This document shows positions 1-9,554 of a stretch of 64,000 bases of DNA, in pieces; positions within the stretch are counted from its first letter, which is position 1; every line of letters starts with the position of its first letter. Made by a program: the position numbers and the translations under genes. A model generated the notes under the pieces. It was not told the DNA's origin and did no database searches. It saw only the letters and a list, made by a program, of their open reading frames with translations. Source of the DNA: Brasilonema angustatum HA4187-MV1 (lineage in GTDB: Bacteria; Cyanobacteriota; Cyanobacteriia; Cyanobacteriales; Nostocaceae); assembly GCA_019359695.1 (NCBI GenBank), contig JAHHGV010000018.1:90668-154667 (forward strand), written 5' to 3'.

Positions 1-3000
1 GTAGACACCTTTCTCAATTAAGTGGTAGAAAAACAGATCCAAGTTCTTCTTAAAGCTAAAGCGGAACAGTGAGCCAAAATAAACCACTTGAATAGGTACA
101 TGCTCTTGTTGAAAGAAGGTATTGAGTGTTTGGGCTAACTGTGCTGTGCGTTGATTTAATTGCTCTTGAAGACCCGATCCCTGATTTTTAAGATGTTTAA
201 GTACCGCTCTTGCGGTCGCCAAAGCCAGAGAATATTTGTTAAAAGTACCTGCAAAAAATGTCCTTTCTGCTTCAGGATACGAATCGTCACCGTAATTCCA
301 CTGACCACCATCGATTGCATTCATCAAGGTAGCCTTACCAGCTACTGCTGCAAACGGCAGACCACCACCAGAAATTTTACCGTAAGTTGCCAAGTCTGCT
401 TTTACACCAAAGTATTTTTGCGCACCACCCGGATGAATGCGAAAGCCAGTAATTATTTCATCAAAAATCAAGACTGTGCCTGCTTTTGCGGTCACTTGCC
501 TCAAGTGCTGTAAAAACTCTTTGGGTTGTAAATCGGGTCGCCGACTTTGTACGGGTTCAACCAAAACCGCAGCTAATTCATGAGCATGAGCTTCGATATA
601 CTCTAATGCACCAGGATCGCCATAATCGAGTACCACAACATCTTCAACCATGTGTGGCGATATACCGGGAGCAAACGGTACAGAAACCTGCTCGTCATCA
701 GATGCTTGTGCTCTAGCTAAAACTCCATCAAAATGCCCATGATAAGAACCTGAGAATAGGACAATCTTTGTGCGTCCTGTCGCTGTTCGTGCTAAACGCA
801 GTGATGTCATTACGGCTTCTGTACCTGACTGACAAAAGGTGACGCGTTCTGTACCCGTCAGTTCGCACAACAACTCTGCCACTTCCCCCGCTAGACTGGA
901 TTGGGGACCTAGTTGTATACCAAGTTTTATCTGCTCCTGTAAAGCTTCTATGACAAAGGGCGGATTGTGACCAAATAGATGCACGCCAAAGCCCATTGTG
1001 ATGTCTACATACTCGTTACCATCCACATCCCAAAACCTAGAACCAACAGAGCGATCGCAAACAATAGGGTAAACCATTTCCTTGATCGAAGGACGGAATC
1101 CCGCCGCAGCTCTGCTGTCAGCTAGAACATGGTGATAAGATTGCTTTGCTTGTTTTGACCCTTGCGTGCGCTTGGTATAGCGTGCAATCAATGCCTCTAA
1201 GTGTTGCTGTTGTTTAGAATTTAGCCCTTCCGCTCCTTCTGCGGTAATTCTTTGCAAACTTAAAGGTTCTTGAGTTCCTGTTCCTTTAACCAAATTGTTT
1301 GCTGGACTTGCTGGCTTTGAGGTTTTGATCAATCCTACTTGTGACTCATCTGTTGATGAGACAACATGATTGTTTTGTAATAACTGCAATTGTTGAGATA
1401 TGACTTGAGACGTGAGTTGTAGTTGCTGAGCCATAATTCGCTCAAGTCCTGTTTCAACTACTGATGTTTTATTTACTAACCCGTTCTCACGCACAGATGT
1501 AGACTTCTCAGCCACAGTTGGAAGCGCAGGTTGTGGGAGTTGGGGTAATGTACCAATTGCAATTGCAGGTTCTGAAGCTTCTTCCTGGATAGTTTGGTTG
1601 GGTTGATTTTGAGCGATAATTTCAGGCTCTGTTAATTTTTCCTCGATCGCAACTTCGGGTTGATTTTGCTCTATGTAACTTGCAAGACTGTCAATATTTG
1701 TTAGCTCTTCAAACATCTGGCGAATAGTCACCTTAATTCCAAAGGTGTTTTCAATAGTTCTGACAGCTTCAATCAGAACTATTGAATCTGCACCCATTTC
1801 CAAAAAAGGTTCATAAACATTAATTTCCGACAAGTCTGTTTGGAGTAAACCAGCTACAAGAGTACTTAATTGTGATATTATTTTCTCTTTATATATCGTT
1901 TTTTGAACAGTATTAAGCTGTGGTTTCACTAGTTGTGTATCTGAATTTTTCAAATCCATAGAATTGTTGTTTTTCTCTTCGTCCGAGTCGAACCAATAAC
2001 TTTTACGCTGAAAAGGATAAGTGGGCAAAGAGATTTTTTGTCGTTGGTAGTCATGGTCATATCCCACCCAATTGACTTCTACTCCTTGAGTGTCTAATAT
2101 CCCCAAGCTTTTCAATAAAACCTGCCAGTCATCTTGCCCATACTGTAATGAAGGTAGCCAAGTACTTTTTACGTTCGGCAAGCATCGCTTACCCATAGCT
2201 GATAAACTAGGGCGAGGACCAATTTCGAGAAATACTTTATCACCTTGCTCTGCTATGGTGTTGATTCCTGCCGCAAATTGCACTGGTTCTCTCAGGTGGC
2301 GACGCCAATAACTTGCATCTGGAATTTCTCCTGGCTGGAAAATTTCACCTGTCAGATTAGAAATTAAAGGAATTTGTGGGGCTTGAAAGTTTACTGTTGC
2401 TGCCTTAGACTCAAATTCATCAAGAATTGGCTCCATCAATGGTGAGTGGAAAGCATGAGAAACTTCCAAAGGCTTTACAGTAATCCCTTGGGACTGAAAC
2501 TGTTCAACTGCCGACTGCACATATTCTCTTAAACCGGAAATGACGATGTTGTTTGGTCCGTTAACAGCTGCAATGGAAACACTAGTGTCCGTCGCTACTT
2601 TTGATGACGCTGTTTCATACTGGGTAAGAATGTTGACTACTTTCTCCTGTTCGGCAAACACCACTGCCATTTCACCATTATCTGGCAAAGACTGCATTAA
2701 CCGACTGCGTTCTGCAACGAGCATAAGTCCTTCTTCCAGACTGAACACTCCAGCGACACATGCAGCAACATACTCACCTACACTGTGACCTATGACAGCA
2801 TCTGGTACAATTCCCCAAGAACGCCACAATTCAGCAAGGGCATATTCTAGAGCAAACAGGGCTGGCTGGGTATAGGCAGTTTCATCTAACAGATGAGCTG
2901 TCTGGGTCGTCCCGTAGAGTATCTCAAGCAGTGACTGCTCTAAATAGGGTTTCAGGAGTTGCTCGCATTGCTGCAATATTTTCCTAAAAGTGGGTTGAGT

Positions 3001-4647
3001 TTCATAGAGCTTGCGTCCCATACCATGAAACTGAGAGCCTTGCCCAGTGAAGAGAAACACTATCTTAGGGCGATTCACAATCTCCACAGTTCCATTAATA
3101 ACTCCAGATGCCTGCTTCCCAGTAGTAAAAGCAGTTAGTTGCTCGATCAACTGTGTAGTAGATTCAGTGACAATTGCCAAGCGGTGGTTGAAATGCGATC
3201 GCCCGACATTAGCAGTAAAGCAAATGTCTGCCAGTGATGCTTTAGGATGAAACCTGACGAAATCTACATAACTCTGTGCCAATTCCTGTAACGCTGTCTC
3301 ACTTTTTGTCGAAAGTGTCAACAGGTGCATTTTGCGTTCAAGATCGCTAGGGGAGAAAGTCACAGCAGGCGCTTCTTCAAGAATCACATGGCAATTGGTA
3401 CCACCAAAGCCAAACGAGCTTACCCCTGCTAAACGTTTTTCTGTACCAGCAATCCAAGGTTGGCGTTTAGTTGGAATCGAAAACGGAGTTCCTTCAAAAG
3501 AAATATATGGATTCAGTTGCTGCAAGTGCAAGTGCGGTGTAATCTCTTTATGTTGTAGTGAAAGTACCGCCTTGATCAGTCCAGCAATTCCCGCAGCAGC
3601 TTCTAAATGACCAATATTAGTTTTAACTGAACCAATATAACAAGGCTGCTCTAAGGAACGACCCTCCATTAGCACAGCTTTTAGAGCTCTAATCTCAATG
3701 GGATCTCCCAAAGGGGTACCAGTGCCGTGGGTTTCAACATAACTAATCTGCGCTGGTGTTACTCCAGCACTTTTTAAGGCTTGACGGATTACTCTTTGTT
3801 GAGAAAGACCATTAGGAGCTGTAAGTCCATTGGTAAGACCATCTTGGTTAACTGCTGAACCTTTGATAATTGCCAGAATATTGTCTTGATCTCTTTGAGC
3901 TTCCCAAAGACGTTTGAGGACAAGTACACCACAGCCTTCGCCTCTAACATAACCATCAGCATTAGCGTCAAAAGTTTTACAACGCCCATCTGCTGACATC
4001 ATACCTGCCTGCGAGAAAACAATATGATTATTTGGAGATAAAATCAGGTTCACACCTCCAACCAAGCAAAGCTCAGACTCTCCAATCTGCAAACTCTGAC
4101 AGGCGTAATGTAGTGAAACTAATGAAGAAGAGCAAGCAGTATCTATTGTCACACTTGGTCCATGCAGATCCAGCAAGTACGACAGACGATTGGCAGCAAT
4201 ACTAAAAGCGTTTCCCGTGCCACTATAAGCATTTATACTGTCTAAATCCTTGACTTGCAAAACGCCATAGTCATGGCTGCTGATGCCCATGAAAACCCCC
4301 GTCTGGCTCTGAGCTAGTTTGTCTGGTGCTAGTCCAGCATTTTCTAGAGCTTCCCAGGCTACCTCCAAAATTAGCCTTTGCTGGGGATCCATTCGCTCTG
4401 CCTCACGGGGGGAAATCCTAAAGAATCTAGGAGCAAACAGATCTACCTGCTCTAGAAAACTGCCAAAGCGGGTATTCATTTTTCCCGGTGTAACCGGTTT
4501 TGGATCGTATAAGGTATCAATATCCCATCGCTCTGATGGCACCTCAGTAATGGCGTCCACACCGTTTCTTAGTAGATGCCAGAAGGCTTCTGGGTGGTTA
4601 GCACCCGGAAAACGACAGCCAATGCCTATAATCGCTATAGCTTCCAT
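1..4647 (-). CDS. Hybrid polyketide synthase KS-AT-ACP-aminotransferase (3' end outside window)
   Basis: Type I PKS module read on the minus strand from ATG at 4647 and open to the left edge (1549 codons seen). Domains in order: ketosynthase (active-site Cys172 in DTACSSS, HGTGTPLGDP near 305, GHLEAAAG near 345); acyltransferase (GQGSQ, then GHSVGEY with Ser622); acyl carrier protein (MGADSIVL, Ser955); a low-complexity Q/E-rich linker (about 1000-1130); and a class III PLP aminotransferase of the glutamate-semialdehyde type (PLP lysine Lys1424 in GKISGGG). In known families this order converts a beta-keto acyl-ACP to a beta-amino acyl chain, as in microcystin McyE, iturin/mycosubtilin and laxaphycin- or puwainaphycin-type synthases. 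No KR, DH or ER lies between AT and ACP. It is the last of four same-strand genes. What follows the aminotransferase (condensation/adenylation domains or a monooxygenase) cannot be seen. Confidence 0.93.
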   Translation of the reverse strand, partial: MEAIAIIGIGCRFPGANHPEAFWHLLRNGVDAITEVPSERWDIDTLYDPKPVTPGKMNTRFGSFLEQVDLFAPRFFRISPREAERMDPQQRLILEVAWEALENAGLAPDKLAQSQTGVFMGISSHDYGVLQVKDLDSINAYSGTGNAFSIAANRLSYLLDLHGPSVTIDTACSSSLVSLHYACQSLQIGESELCLVGGVNLILSPNNHIVFSQAGMMSADGRCKTFDANADGYVRGEGCGVLVLKRLWEAQRDQDNILAIIKGSAVNQDGLTNGLTAPNGLSQQRVIRQALKSAGVTPAQISYVETHGTGTPLGDPIEIRALKAVLMEGRSLEQPCYIGSVKTNIGHLEAAAGIAGLIKAVLSLQHKEITPHLHLQQLNPYISFEGTPFSIPTKRQPWIAGTEKRLAGVSSFGFGGTNCHVILEEAPAVTFSPSDLERKMHLLTLSTKSETALQELAQSYVDFVRFHPKASLADICFTANVGRSHFNHRLAIVTESTTQLIEQLTAFTTGKQASGVINGTVEIVNRPKIVFLFTGQGSQFHGMGRKLYETQPTFRKILQQCEQLLKPYLEQSLLEILYGTTQTAHLLDETAYTQPALFALEYALAELWRSWGIVPDAVIGHSVGEYVAACVAGVFSLEEGLMLVAERSRLMQSLPDNGEMAVVFAEQEKVVNILTQYETASSKVATDTSVSIAAVNGPNNIVISGLREYVQSAVEQFQSQGITVKPLEVSHAFHSPLMEPILDEFESKAATVNFQAPQIPLISNLTGEIFQPGEIPDASYWRRHLREPVQFAAGINTIAEQGDKVFLEIGPRPSLSAMGKRCLPNVKSTWLPSLQYGQDDWQVLLKSLGILDTQGVEVNWVGYDHDYQRQKISLPTYPFQRKSYWFDSDEEKNNNSMDLKNSDTQLVKPQLNTVQKTIYKEKIISQLSTLVAGLLQTDLSEINVYEPFLEMGADSIVLIEAVRTIENTFGIKVTIRQMFEELTNIDSLASYIEQNQPEVAIEEKLTEPEIIAQNQPNQTIQEEASEPAIAIGTLPQLPQPALPTVAEKSTSVRENGLVNKTSVVETGLERIMAQQLQLTSQVISQQLQLLQNNHVVSSTDESQVGLIKTSKPASPANNLVKGTGTQEPLSLQRITAEGAEGLNSKQQQHLEALIARYTKRTQGSKQAKQSYHHVLADSRAAAGFRPSIKEMVYPIVCDRSVGSRFWDVDGNEYVDITMGFGVHLFGHNPPFVIEALQEQIKLGIQLGPQSSLAGEVAELLCELTGTERVTFCQSGTEAVMTSLRLARTATGRTKIVLFSGSYHGHFDGVLARAQASDDEQVSVPFAPGISPHMVEDVVVLDYGDPGALEYIEAHAHELAAVLVEPVQSRRPDLQPKEFLQHLRQVTAKAGTVLIFDEIITGFRIHPGGAQKYFGVKADLATYGKISGGGLPFAAVAGKATLMNAIDGGQWNYGDDSYPEAERTFFAGTFNKYSLALATARAVLKHLKNQGSGLQEQLNQRTAQLAQTLNTFFQQEHVPIQVVYFGSLFRFSFKKNLDLFFYHLIEKGVY

Positions 4648-4744
4648 TTCAGACCTACGATAATTTACGTACCTGCAACTGCTTCAAGGGCTAAGTATAT
4701 TTCTACGGACTGCAAAGATGCTATCCCACTGATTGGTGATTCTA

Positions 4745-6154
4745 TCACTCAGCTGAAGCAACTAACTTAGAGAACTGTTTGAATGTCTTGATATTATCTC
4801 TAATAGCTCTGTCAACCGTTCCTCCTGAAGCCATGAGACGCATTTCGCGGTTAATTGGCCATAGATAGTCGAGATTCTCACAAAGTTTACGTATATCTAA
4901 ATGAAGACGCTGGTGGCATTTAACTGACTGATGAAAACCTTCGTGTTCTTGACAGAAACATTTCTCAACCCATTGAACGGCTTCTTCGTGAGACAGATTA
5001 AATAAAGTGCTCCTAAACACCTTATAAATATAGAACATTCCCGATAAATCATCTCCAAAAAAGCGATTCTTGATTACTCCCGATATATGGCTAAGGTTAG
5101 TCTTTTGAGTGACATAAACTGCCCAATTAATCAGTAATTTTTCGTAAGCAGTTGGCGCTGGGAAGTTTTTATGTAAATCTCGAGCTAGGAATAAAGATGT
5201 CGTTGTATGGAAAGATTCATCTAAAAAGTGGTAGTGGGAGATAGCAGTTGGTACTGGAACATACTCGCCTTGCTTCTGAAGTTTTTTGAAATACAAATGT
5301 ATAGTATGTTCTTGATTCTTCAAAAGCATATTAGCAAGATAACGTAACGTATAGTATTGGCTAGCTAAGAAGGGTGAACTGCCCCAACTAGATGCAAAGA
5401 ATCGGATGAAATAAGAAGGAAGCATTCCGTATCCATGGAAAAAACCATTAGTAGTCGTTACAGATAATTTATTTTTGGCTTCTAGTTTTTTCAAATGAGG
5501 AGAGACATAATGTTTTCTTTTATCGGAAATTAGGGTCGATAAAAAGCGTAGACTATGATACTGAAAATTTGCAAATTGACTATTTTTTGCAGGCTTGTTT
5601 TCCAGCAAAATATTAGTAAAAGCTTGCTTGCCTAACAAATTTTTCAAAATTTGGAAATTAACTTTGAAGAAAGCATGAATATGAACACGTTCTTGAACCG
5701 CTTCATGTTCAAGCTGTTCAGCAAGAATTTTATAATTACCGCCTAAAGCAGAGAAACAATCTGCTGTTATTAGGTTATAGTCAATTGTTTCCATTTCACT
5801 ATAAGCGGTAAGGCTATAGTTTGACATCCAAAATTGATGATTAAGTGCTATTTTTTGAGATGGAGAAGCAACTTCATAAAAGGGTGTTCCGTAAAGAAGT
5901 GAAAGTTCAGGAGGATTCCAATAATATTTACTCTGTTCTTCATATTTGAAATTGTGGTCTAGCTCCTTAATTTTCTCAGTGTAGTCAGAATTCAGGTTAT
6001 TCTGGTAATTATTTTCAACAATTTTAATACGTTTGATTTCCTTTTCTACAGTAAATTTGGGATTTGGCATACTTGTGTTTGGATCGCTGTTGACATTTTG
6101 CATTGTTTTCACCTTATCAAATACTACATGTTTGTTTCGGTATTTAGCTAACAA
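4745..6154 (-). CDS. CylC/AurF-like dimetal-carboxylate oxygenase or halogenase
   Basis: A 469-residue protein, mostly helical in appearance, with motifs of the ferritin-like dimetal-carboxylate fold: E120/E122 in SEMETID, an E155-x-x-H158 pair (ERVH), E313 and H316 in LDESFH, and His404/His408 in EHEGFHQ. AurF (p-aminobenzoate N-oxygenase) and the cyanobacterial CylC halogenases share this arrangement. CylC acts on unactivated carbons of ACP-bound fatty acids. The gene order FAAL-ACP-this gene-PKS matches the start of cylindrocyclophane-type loci, so halogenation or oxidation of the acyl chain is the best inference, but the sequence does not decide which. It starts one base after the ACP stop, implying translational coupling. 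Met18 is an alternative start. Confidence 0.7.
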   Translation of the reverse strand: MLAKYRNKHVVFDKVKTMQNVNSDPNTSMPNPKFTVEKEIKRIKIVENNYQNNLNSDYTEKIKELDHNFKYEEQSKYYWNPPELSLLYGTPFYEVASPSQKIALNHQFWMSNYSLTAYSEMETIDYNLITADCFSALGGNYKILAEQLEHEAVQERVHIHAFFKVNFQILKNLLGKQAFTNILLENKPAKNSQFANFQYHSLRFLSTLISDKRKHYVSPHLKKLEAKNKLSVTTTNGFFHGYGMLPSYFIRFFASSWGSSPFLASQYYTLRYLANMLLKNQEHTIHLYFKKLQKQGEYVPVPTAISHYHFLDESFHTTTSLFLARDLHKNFPAPTAYEKLLINWAVYVTQKTNLSHISGVIKNRFFGDDLSGMFYIYKVFRSTLFNLSHEEAVQWVEKCFCQEHEGFHQSVKCHQRLHLDIRKLCENLDYLWPINREMRLMASGGTVDRAIRDNIKTFKQFSKLVASAE

Positions 6155-6155
6155 C

Positions 6156-6491
6156 TTACTGCTTAATAGATAAGCTGTTAGCTAAATACTTTGTTAAAGC
6201 TTCAATAGTTGGATAATCGTACAGCAAAGTTGGTTCAAATTCGCATTCAAGCCATTCCTCTATCTCTCCACTCAATCCAATGGCAGACGCAGAATCCATG
6301 TTGTAGCAGTCAAAGGGAAGTGTAACATCAATCTCATTTGGATTAATTTTTAATACATTTGTTAGGTAGGACACTAACCACGCTTGAATTTCTGCTGTAG
6401 TCTTAAGCTTTTCAGGTGAGGCTTCCACGTGATAGGCATTATTAGTTTTTAAATCAGAGTTACTCATTTGAAAATTCAAAAATTCAACCAT
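6156..6491 (-). CDS. Stand-alone acyl carrier protein
   Basis: A 111-residue carrier protein with the phosphopantetheine site in NMDSASAIGL (first Ser of DSAS) and the usual four-helix length after a 30-residue N-terminal extension. The ATG at 6491 is preceded by GGAG at 8-base spacing, which supports this start. Met9 is a second possibility. It lies between the fatty acyl-AMP ligase and the dimetal enzyme on the same strand. Its likely role is to accept the fatty acyl group from the ligase and present it to the oxygenase or halogenase and then to the PKS ketosynthase. The sequence is acidic, as is typical of ACPs. Confidence 0.9.
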   Translation of the reverse strand: MVEFLNFQMSNSDLKTNNAYHVEASPEKLKTTAEIQAWLVSYLTNVLKINPNEIDVTLPFDCYNMDSASAIGLSGEIEEWLECEFEPTLLYDYPTIEALTKYLANSLSIKQ

Positions 6492-6554
6492 TTTTTCATC
6501 TCCGTTGATTTTACTAACAAGTATGTCCTTCGTTTTGACATTTTTTTAGAAATA

Positions 6555-6588
6555 CTTAATTAGTTTAGCAATTGCTAAACTAATTAAG
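6555..6588. repeat. 34-nt perfect palindrome between FAAL and ACP genes
   Basis: Left half-site CTTAATTAGTTTAGCAA (6555-6571) is followed directly by its exact reverse complement (6572-6588). The FAAL stop codon lies inside the right arm. There is no U-tract on the minus-strand side, so a simple intrinsic terminator is not supported. It could be an RNA-processing or stability hairpin that sets FAAL versus ACP levels, or a protein-binding site. Confidence 0.75.
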
Positions 6589-8422
6589 ACTTACTTTTCT
6601 CACTGCTGACAGTTGATAATTGGTTCAAAGTTAATTCGATATCAGACTGCAAATTCATAAATTTGACTTGATGCCGAGGATTTTCACTCCATTCACTGAC
6701 AACATCCAAATCTCCAACTAGAAATTTAGATCGACAGGCTTGACGTTGAATCTTACCACTAGAAGTTTTAGGGATACTTGCAGTCTTAATCAGTACGATG
6801 CTATAAATCTGTAGAGAATATTCTGCTGTTATCGCTTGGCGAATATTTCTCAGCACCTCACTGGTGTCTAATTTTCGTAAATAACTCCGTTCTAACTCTT
6901 GAACAACAACCAGGTGTTCAATTCCATTTACCTCAATCGTAAAAACAGATCCACAACTAGGTCGCAGTGCTGGATGACTCTTCTCTACTGTTAGTTCAAT
7001 ATCCTGAGGATAATAATTTCTTCCTCGGATAATTATAACATCTTTAAGTCGCCCTGTAATGAATAATTCACCATCGTGCAAAAATCCTAAATCTCCAGTG
7101 CGTAAAAATGGTTCAGATCCAGCATCAGTATCTTCATCAGTATCTTGTAGTTGCGCGTTAAAAGTTTGTTGGGTCAGATCAGGTCGATTCCAATAGCCAT
7201 CAGCAACAGAAGAACCATGAACCCAAATTTCTCCTACTTGGTCAGCATGACACAAGGTTAAGGAATTGGGATCGATGATCGCAAGTTTCTGCTCTAACCA
7301 AGTCTGGCCACAGCCAATGATTTTCCGACGATCTGTATACTCATCGCTAACTTCTATAACCCGATTTTGTTCAAGAGCTGTTCCATCAACACAAAGTACT
7401 GTTGGCAAAGCTGTTTTCAAACCTCCAGAAACAAATAAGGTTGTCTCAGCCATCCCATAGCAAGGGTAAAACGCCTCGTCACGAAAACCACAAGATGCAA
7501 AAGTGGTTGTAAATTCTGCCAATGTCTCTGCACGGACAGGTTCTGCTCCATTGAAAGCTACTTCCCAGCTGCTCAAATCAAGAGTAGAGAGTTGTTCGGA
7601 AGTAATCTTGCGAACGCATAGTTCATAAGCAAAATTGGGCCCACCGCTAGTCGTCGCTTTGTAGCGGGAAATTGCTTGCAGCCAGCGCAAAGGCTTCTGT
7701 AGAAAAGCTACTGGCGACATGAGAATGCATGGTATGCCTAAATATAATGGTTGCAGTACATTTCCAATCAGTCCCATGTCGTGGAATAAGGGCAACCAAC
7801 CTACAAAAATAGTTTCCTTTGTATGCCCAAAAGCCTTTTCAATCATTCGCTGATTATGCAATAGATTACCATGACTCACCATTACCCCTTTGGGTGTTCC
7901 AGTAGAACCTGAAGTATATTGGAGAAAAGCCAGGTCACTCTCGAACAAAGTCGGTTCTTGCCAGTTTGACGCCAAGTCGCTGTTGAGGTTATCGGTAGCT
8001 ATCCATTGCACAGCATCCAATTCTGGATTCTCAGTCAATTGGTTCTCTACATTAGCTAAAAGAGATTGAGTGGTCAGCGCCACTGACGCTTGGGCATCTG
8101 ATACAATCGCTTGCAGTCTGGATAGTTTTTGATTGCGTCGAGGCGGATAGGCGGGAACGGCGACACACCCAGCGTATAAACAGCCAAAGAAAGCAGTAAT
8201 AAAATCTAGACCTGGTGGAAACAGCAACAAGACTCGCGAACCAGGAACTTTAACTCGGTCTTGAACTCGAACGGCGATCGCTTGCGCTTTTCGCTCCAAT
8301 TCTTGATAAGTAAGACTTACGCTTTCTGTTTCCCCGTTTAATAAAAAGGTATAGGCAATTTGTTCAGACTGATGTATTGCTCGGTATTGCAAGATATCTA
8401 AAAAGGTAGAAAATTTATCCAT
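6584..8422 (-). CDS. Fatty acyl-AMP ligase (FAAL)
   Basis: ANL-superfamily adenylating enzyme of 612 residues from the chosen ATG; the frame stays open upstream to an ATG at 8467. Motifs: YTSGSTGTPKGVM phosphate-binding loop, SHGNLLHN, GWLPLFHDMGLIG, YGMAETTLF and TGDLGFL, then GRLKDVIIIRGRNYYPQDIE. The LFHDMGLIG and NYYPQDIE forms are typical of FAALs that load fatty acids onto ACPs rather than CoA. It starts the biosynthetic operon, about 90 bases upstream of the ACP. The start at 8422 (MDKFSTFLDIL) is preferred because it matches the common FAAL N-terminus and follows GAGAAG; the upstream extension resembles untranslated sequence. It probably activates the fatty acid starter of the PKS product. 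Confidence 0.93.
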   Translation of the reverse strand: MDKFSTFLDILQYRAIHQSEQIAYTFLLNGETESVSLTYQELERKAQAIAVRVQDRVKVPGSRVLLLFPPGLDFITAFFGCLYAGCVAVPAYPPRRNQKLSRLQAIVSDAQASVALTTQSLLANVENQLTENPELDAVQWIATDNLNSDLASNWQEPTLFESDLAFLQYTSGSTGTPKGVMVSHGNLLHNQRMIEKAFGHTKETIFVGWLPLFHDMGLIGNVLQPLYLGIPCILMSPVAFLQKPLRWLQAISRYKATTSGGPNFAYELCVRKITSEQLSTLDLSSWEVAFNGAEPVRAETLAEFTTTFASCGFRDEAFYPCYGMAETTLFVSGGLKTALPTVLCVDGTALEQNRVIEVSDEYTDRRKIIGCGQTWLEQKLAIIDPNSLTLCHADQVGEIWVHGSSVADGYWNRPDLTQQTFNAQLQDTDEDTDAGSEPFLRTGDLGFLHDGELFITGRLKDVIIIRGRNYYPQDIELTVEKSHPALRPSCGSVFTIEVNGIEHLVVVQELERSYLRKLDTSEVLRNIRQAITAEYSLQIYSIVLIKTASIPKTSSGKIQRQACRSKFLVGDLDVVSEWSENPRHQVKFMNLQSDIELTLNQLSTVSSEKSKS

Positions 8423-9554
8423 TTTCTTCTCATCTTTATAAGGTTTCAGCATACAATTCGACTCCACCGTCTCAATGTCGTTCTTGTCGCATATCGCTGC
8501 AAATATTTCAACAAAGCTAATATATCTGGCATGAGCTTTCTATCGTGATTGAGTTGTAGTTGTGGTAAAGCATTGCTCTACTACAGAAAGCCCTCTTTAT
8601 TTTGGCGAAGGTATTGGGCAATAGGAATGAGTTTTGAGCAAATAAATCGTACTTCTAAATATGTTTCAGTACTCCTGTGAATGACTCTCTAGGTTAGGAA
8701 GTTGGTCTTTGAGTTGTTGCAGCTTATGCTGCAATGTGTGATCAGTGTCGTTGATGTAATGGCTGGTCATATCAAAGTCAGTAGACCGAAAACTTTTCTA
8801 AAAGACTTAAGCGCTCTTCATTTGAGCGAGGAAACACAATCTACCGAAATCCTTCCATAATCTGCCTTTTGGGCAACAGGCTCGTGGACGCCAAGGGTAC
8901 CGTACCCGAAGCGTCAAGCCTCCGGCTTATCGCTTTTACTCGCTGTGATCCATTCCAAAAACGTTGCTTGAAACCCTGATTCTTGCGTTGACTGACAAAA
9001 CTTTTCGGTCTACTGAAAGTCACTGACGTAGTGGCTGGTAATTTCAAGGACACGGACGAGGACGTAGAACTGACAATTATTTTTCTCCTTTAAATAATAG
9101 GGTCTTGTAGAAGAGTATGTGAGTACAGTTGAAATTCAACAATGCCCTCCTATTTATTTAGTGGGTATTTCTATAAATTGTTTATGCAGTGATTGCTCAA
9201 AAAAATAAATAATTTTTCAGAAAAATTTCGTAACCGTTCAGGGGGTAGAAGTGCGATCGCCTCAATCGGAGTAATCTGTGAGCGGTTTGATTTAAGTGAT
9301 GCCGAAACTTCGCACCAGTCTGACGAGACAACATAAACAGGGGCATCAGTAGCAATGGATGCTGTTGGCGAAATATTTCGTTACATTTCAACTTGTCGGT
9401 GGAAGGATAATATGGTTCTTGGCAGCTTTTGGTGATCTGGGTTGGGGTAAGGCAGAAGGCAGATGGCAGAGGGCAGAAGGAGGAAGAAGGAAGAAGAGAT
9501 ATAATTGAATTACTAACTTCAAACTTCCGACTTCAAACTTCCGACTTCAAACTT
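8423..9554. other. Long intergenic region with repeats, no convincing gene
   Basis: About 1.1 kb with no supported coding region. It should hold the promoter of the minus-strand biosynthetic operon. Visible structure: an inverted repeat (CAGTAGACCGAAAA at 8779-8792 and its complement at 9002-9015), with imperfect direct copies of TGATGTAATGGCTGG beside both arms; a copy of a dispersed repeat at 8909-8933 that recurs exactly at 23152-23176; a purine-rich run at 9451-9500 (GCAGAAGG/GGAAGAA units); and tandem CTTCCGACTTCAAA units at 9522-9554. This looks like accumulated repeat debris beside dead transposons. Confidence 0.6.
8779..9015. repeat. 14-bp inverted repeat pair
   Basis: CAGTAGACCGAAAA at 8779-8792 has its exact complement at 9002-9015, about 210 bases apart. 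Imperfect direct copies of TGATGTAATGGCTGG flank the arms. It could be the ends of a degenerate non-autonomous element. No transposase lies between the arms. Confidence 0.4.

Noticed and set aside
8841..9053. 70-codon minus-strand frame
   Set aside because: It covers a dispersed GC-rich repeat. No conserved start or protein similarity is apparent.
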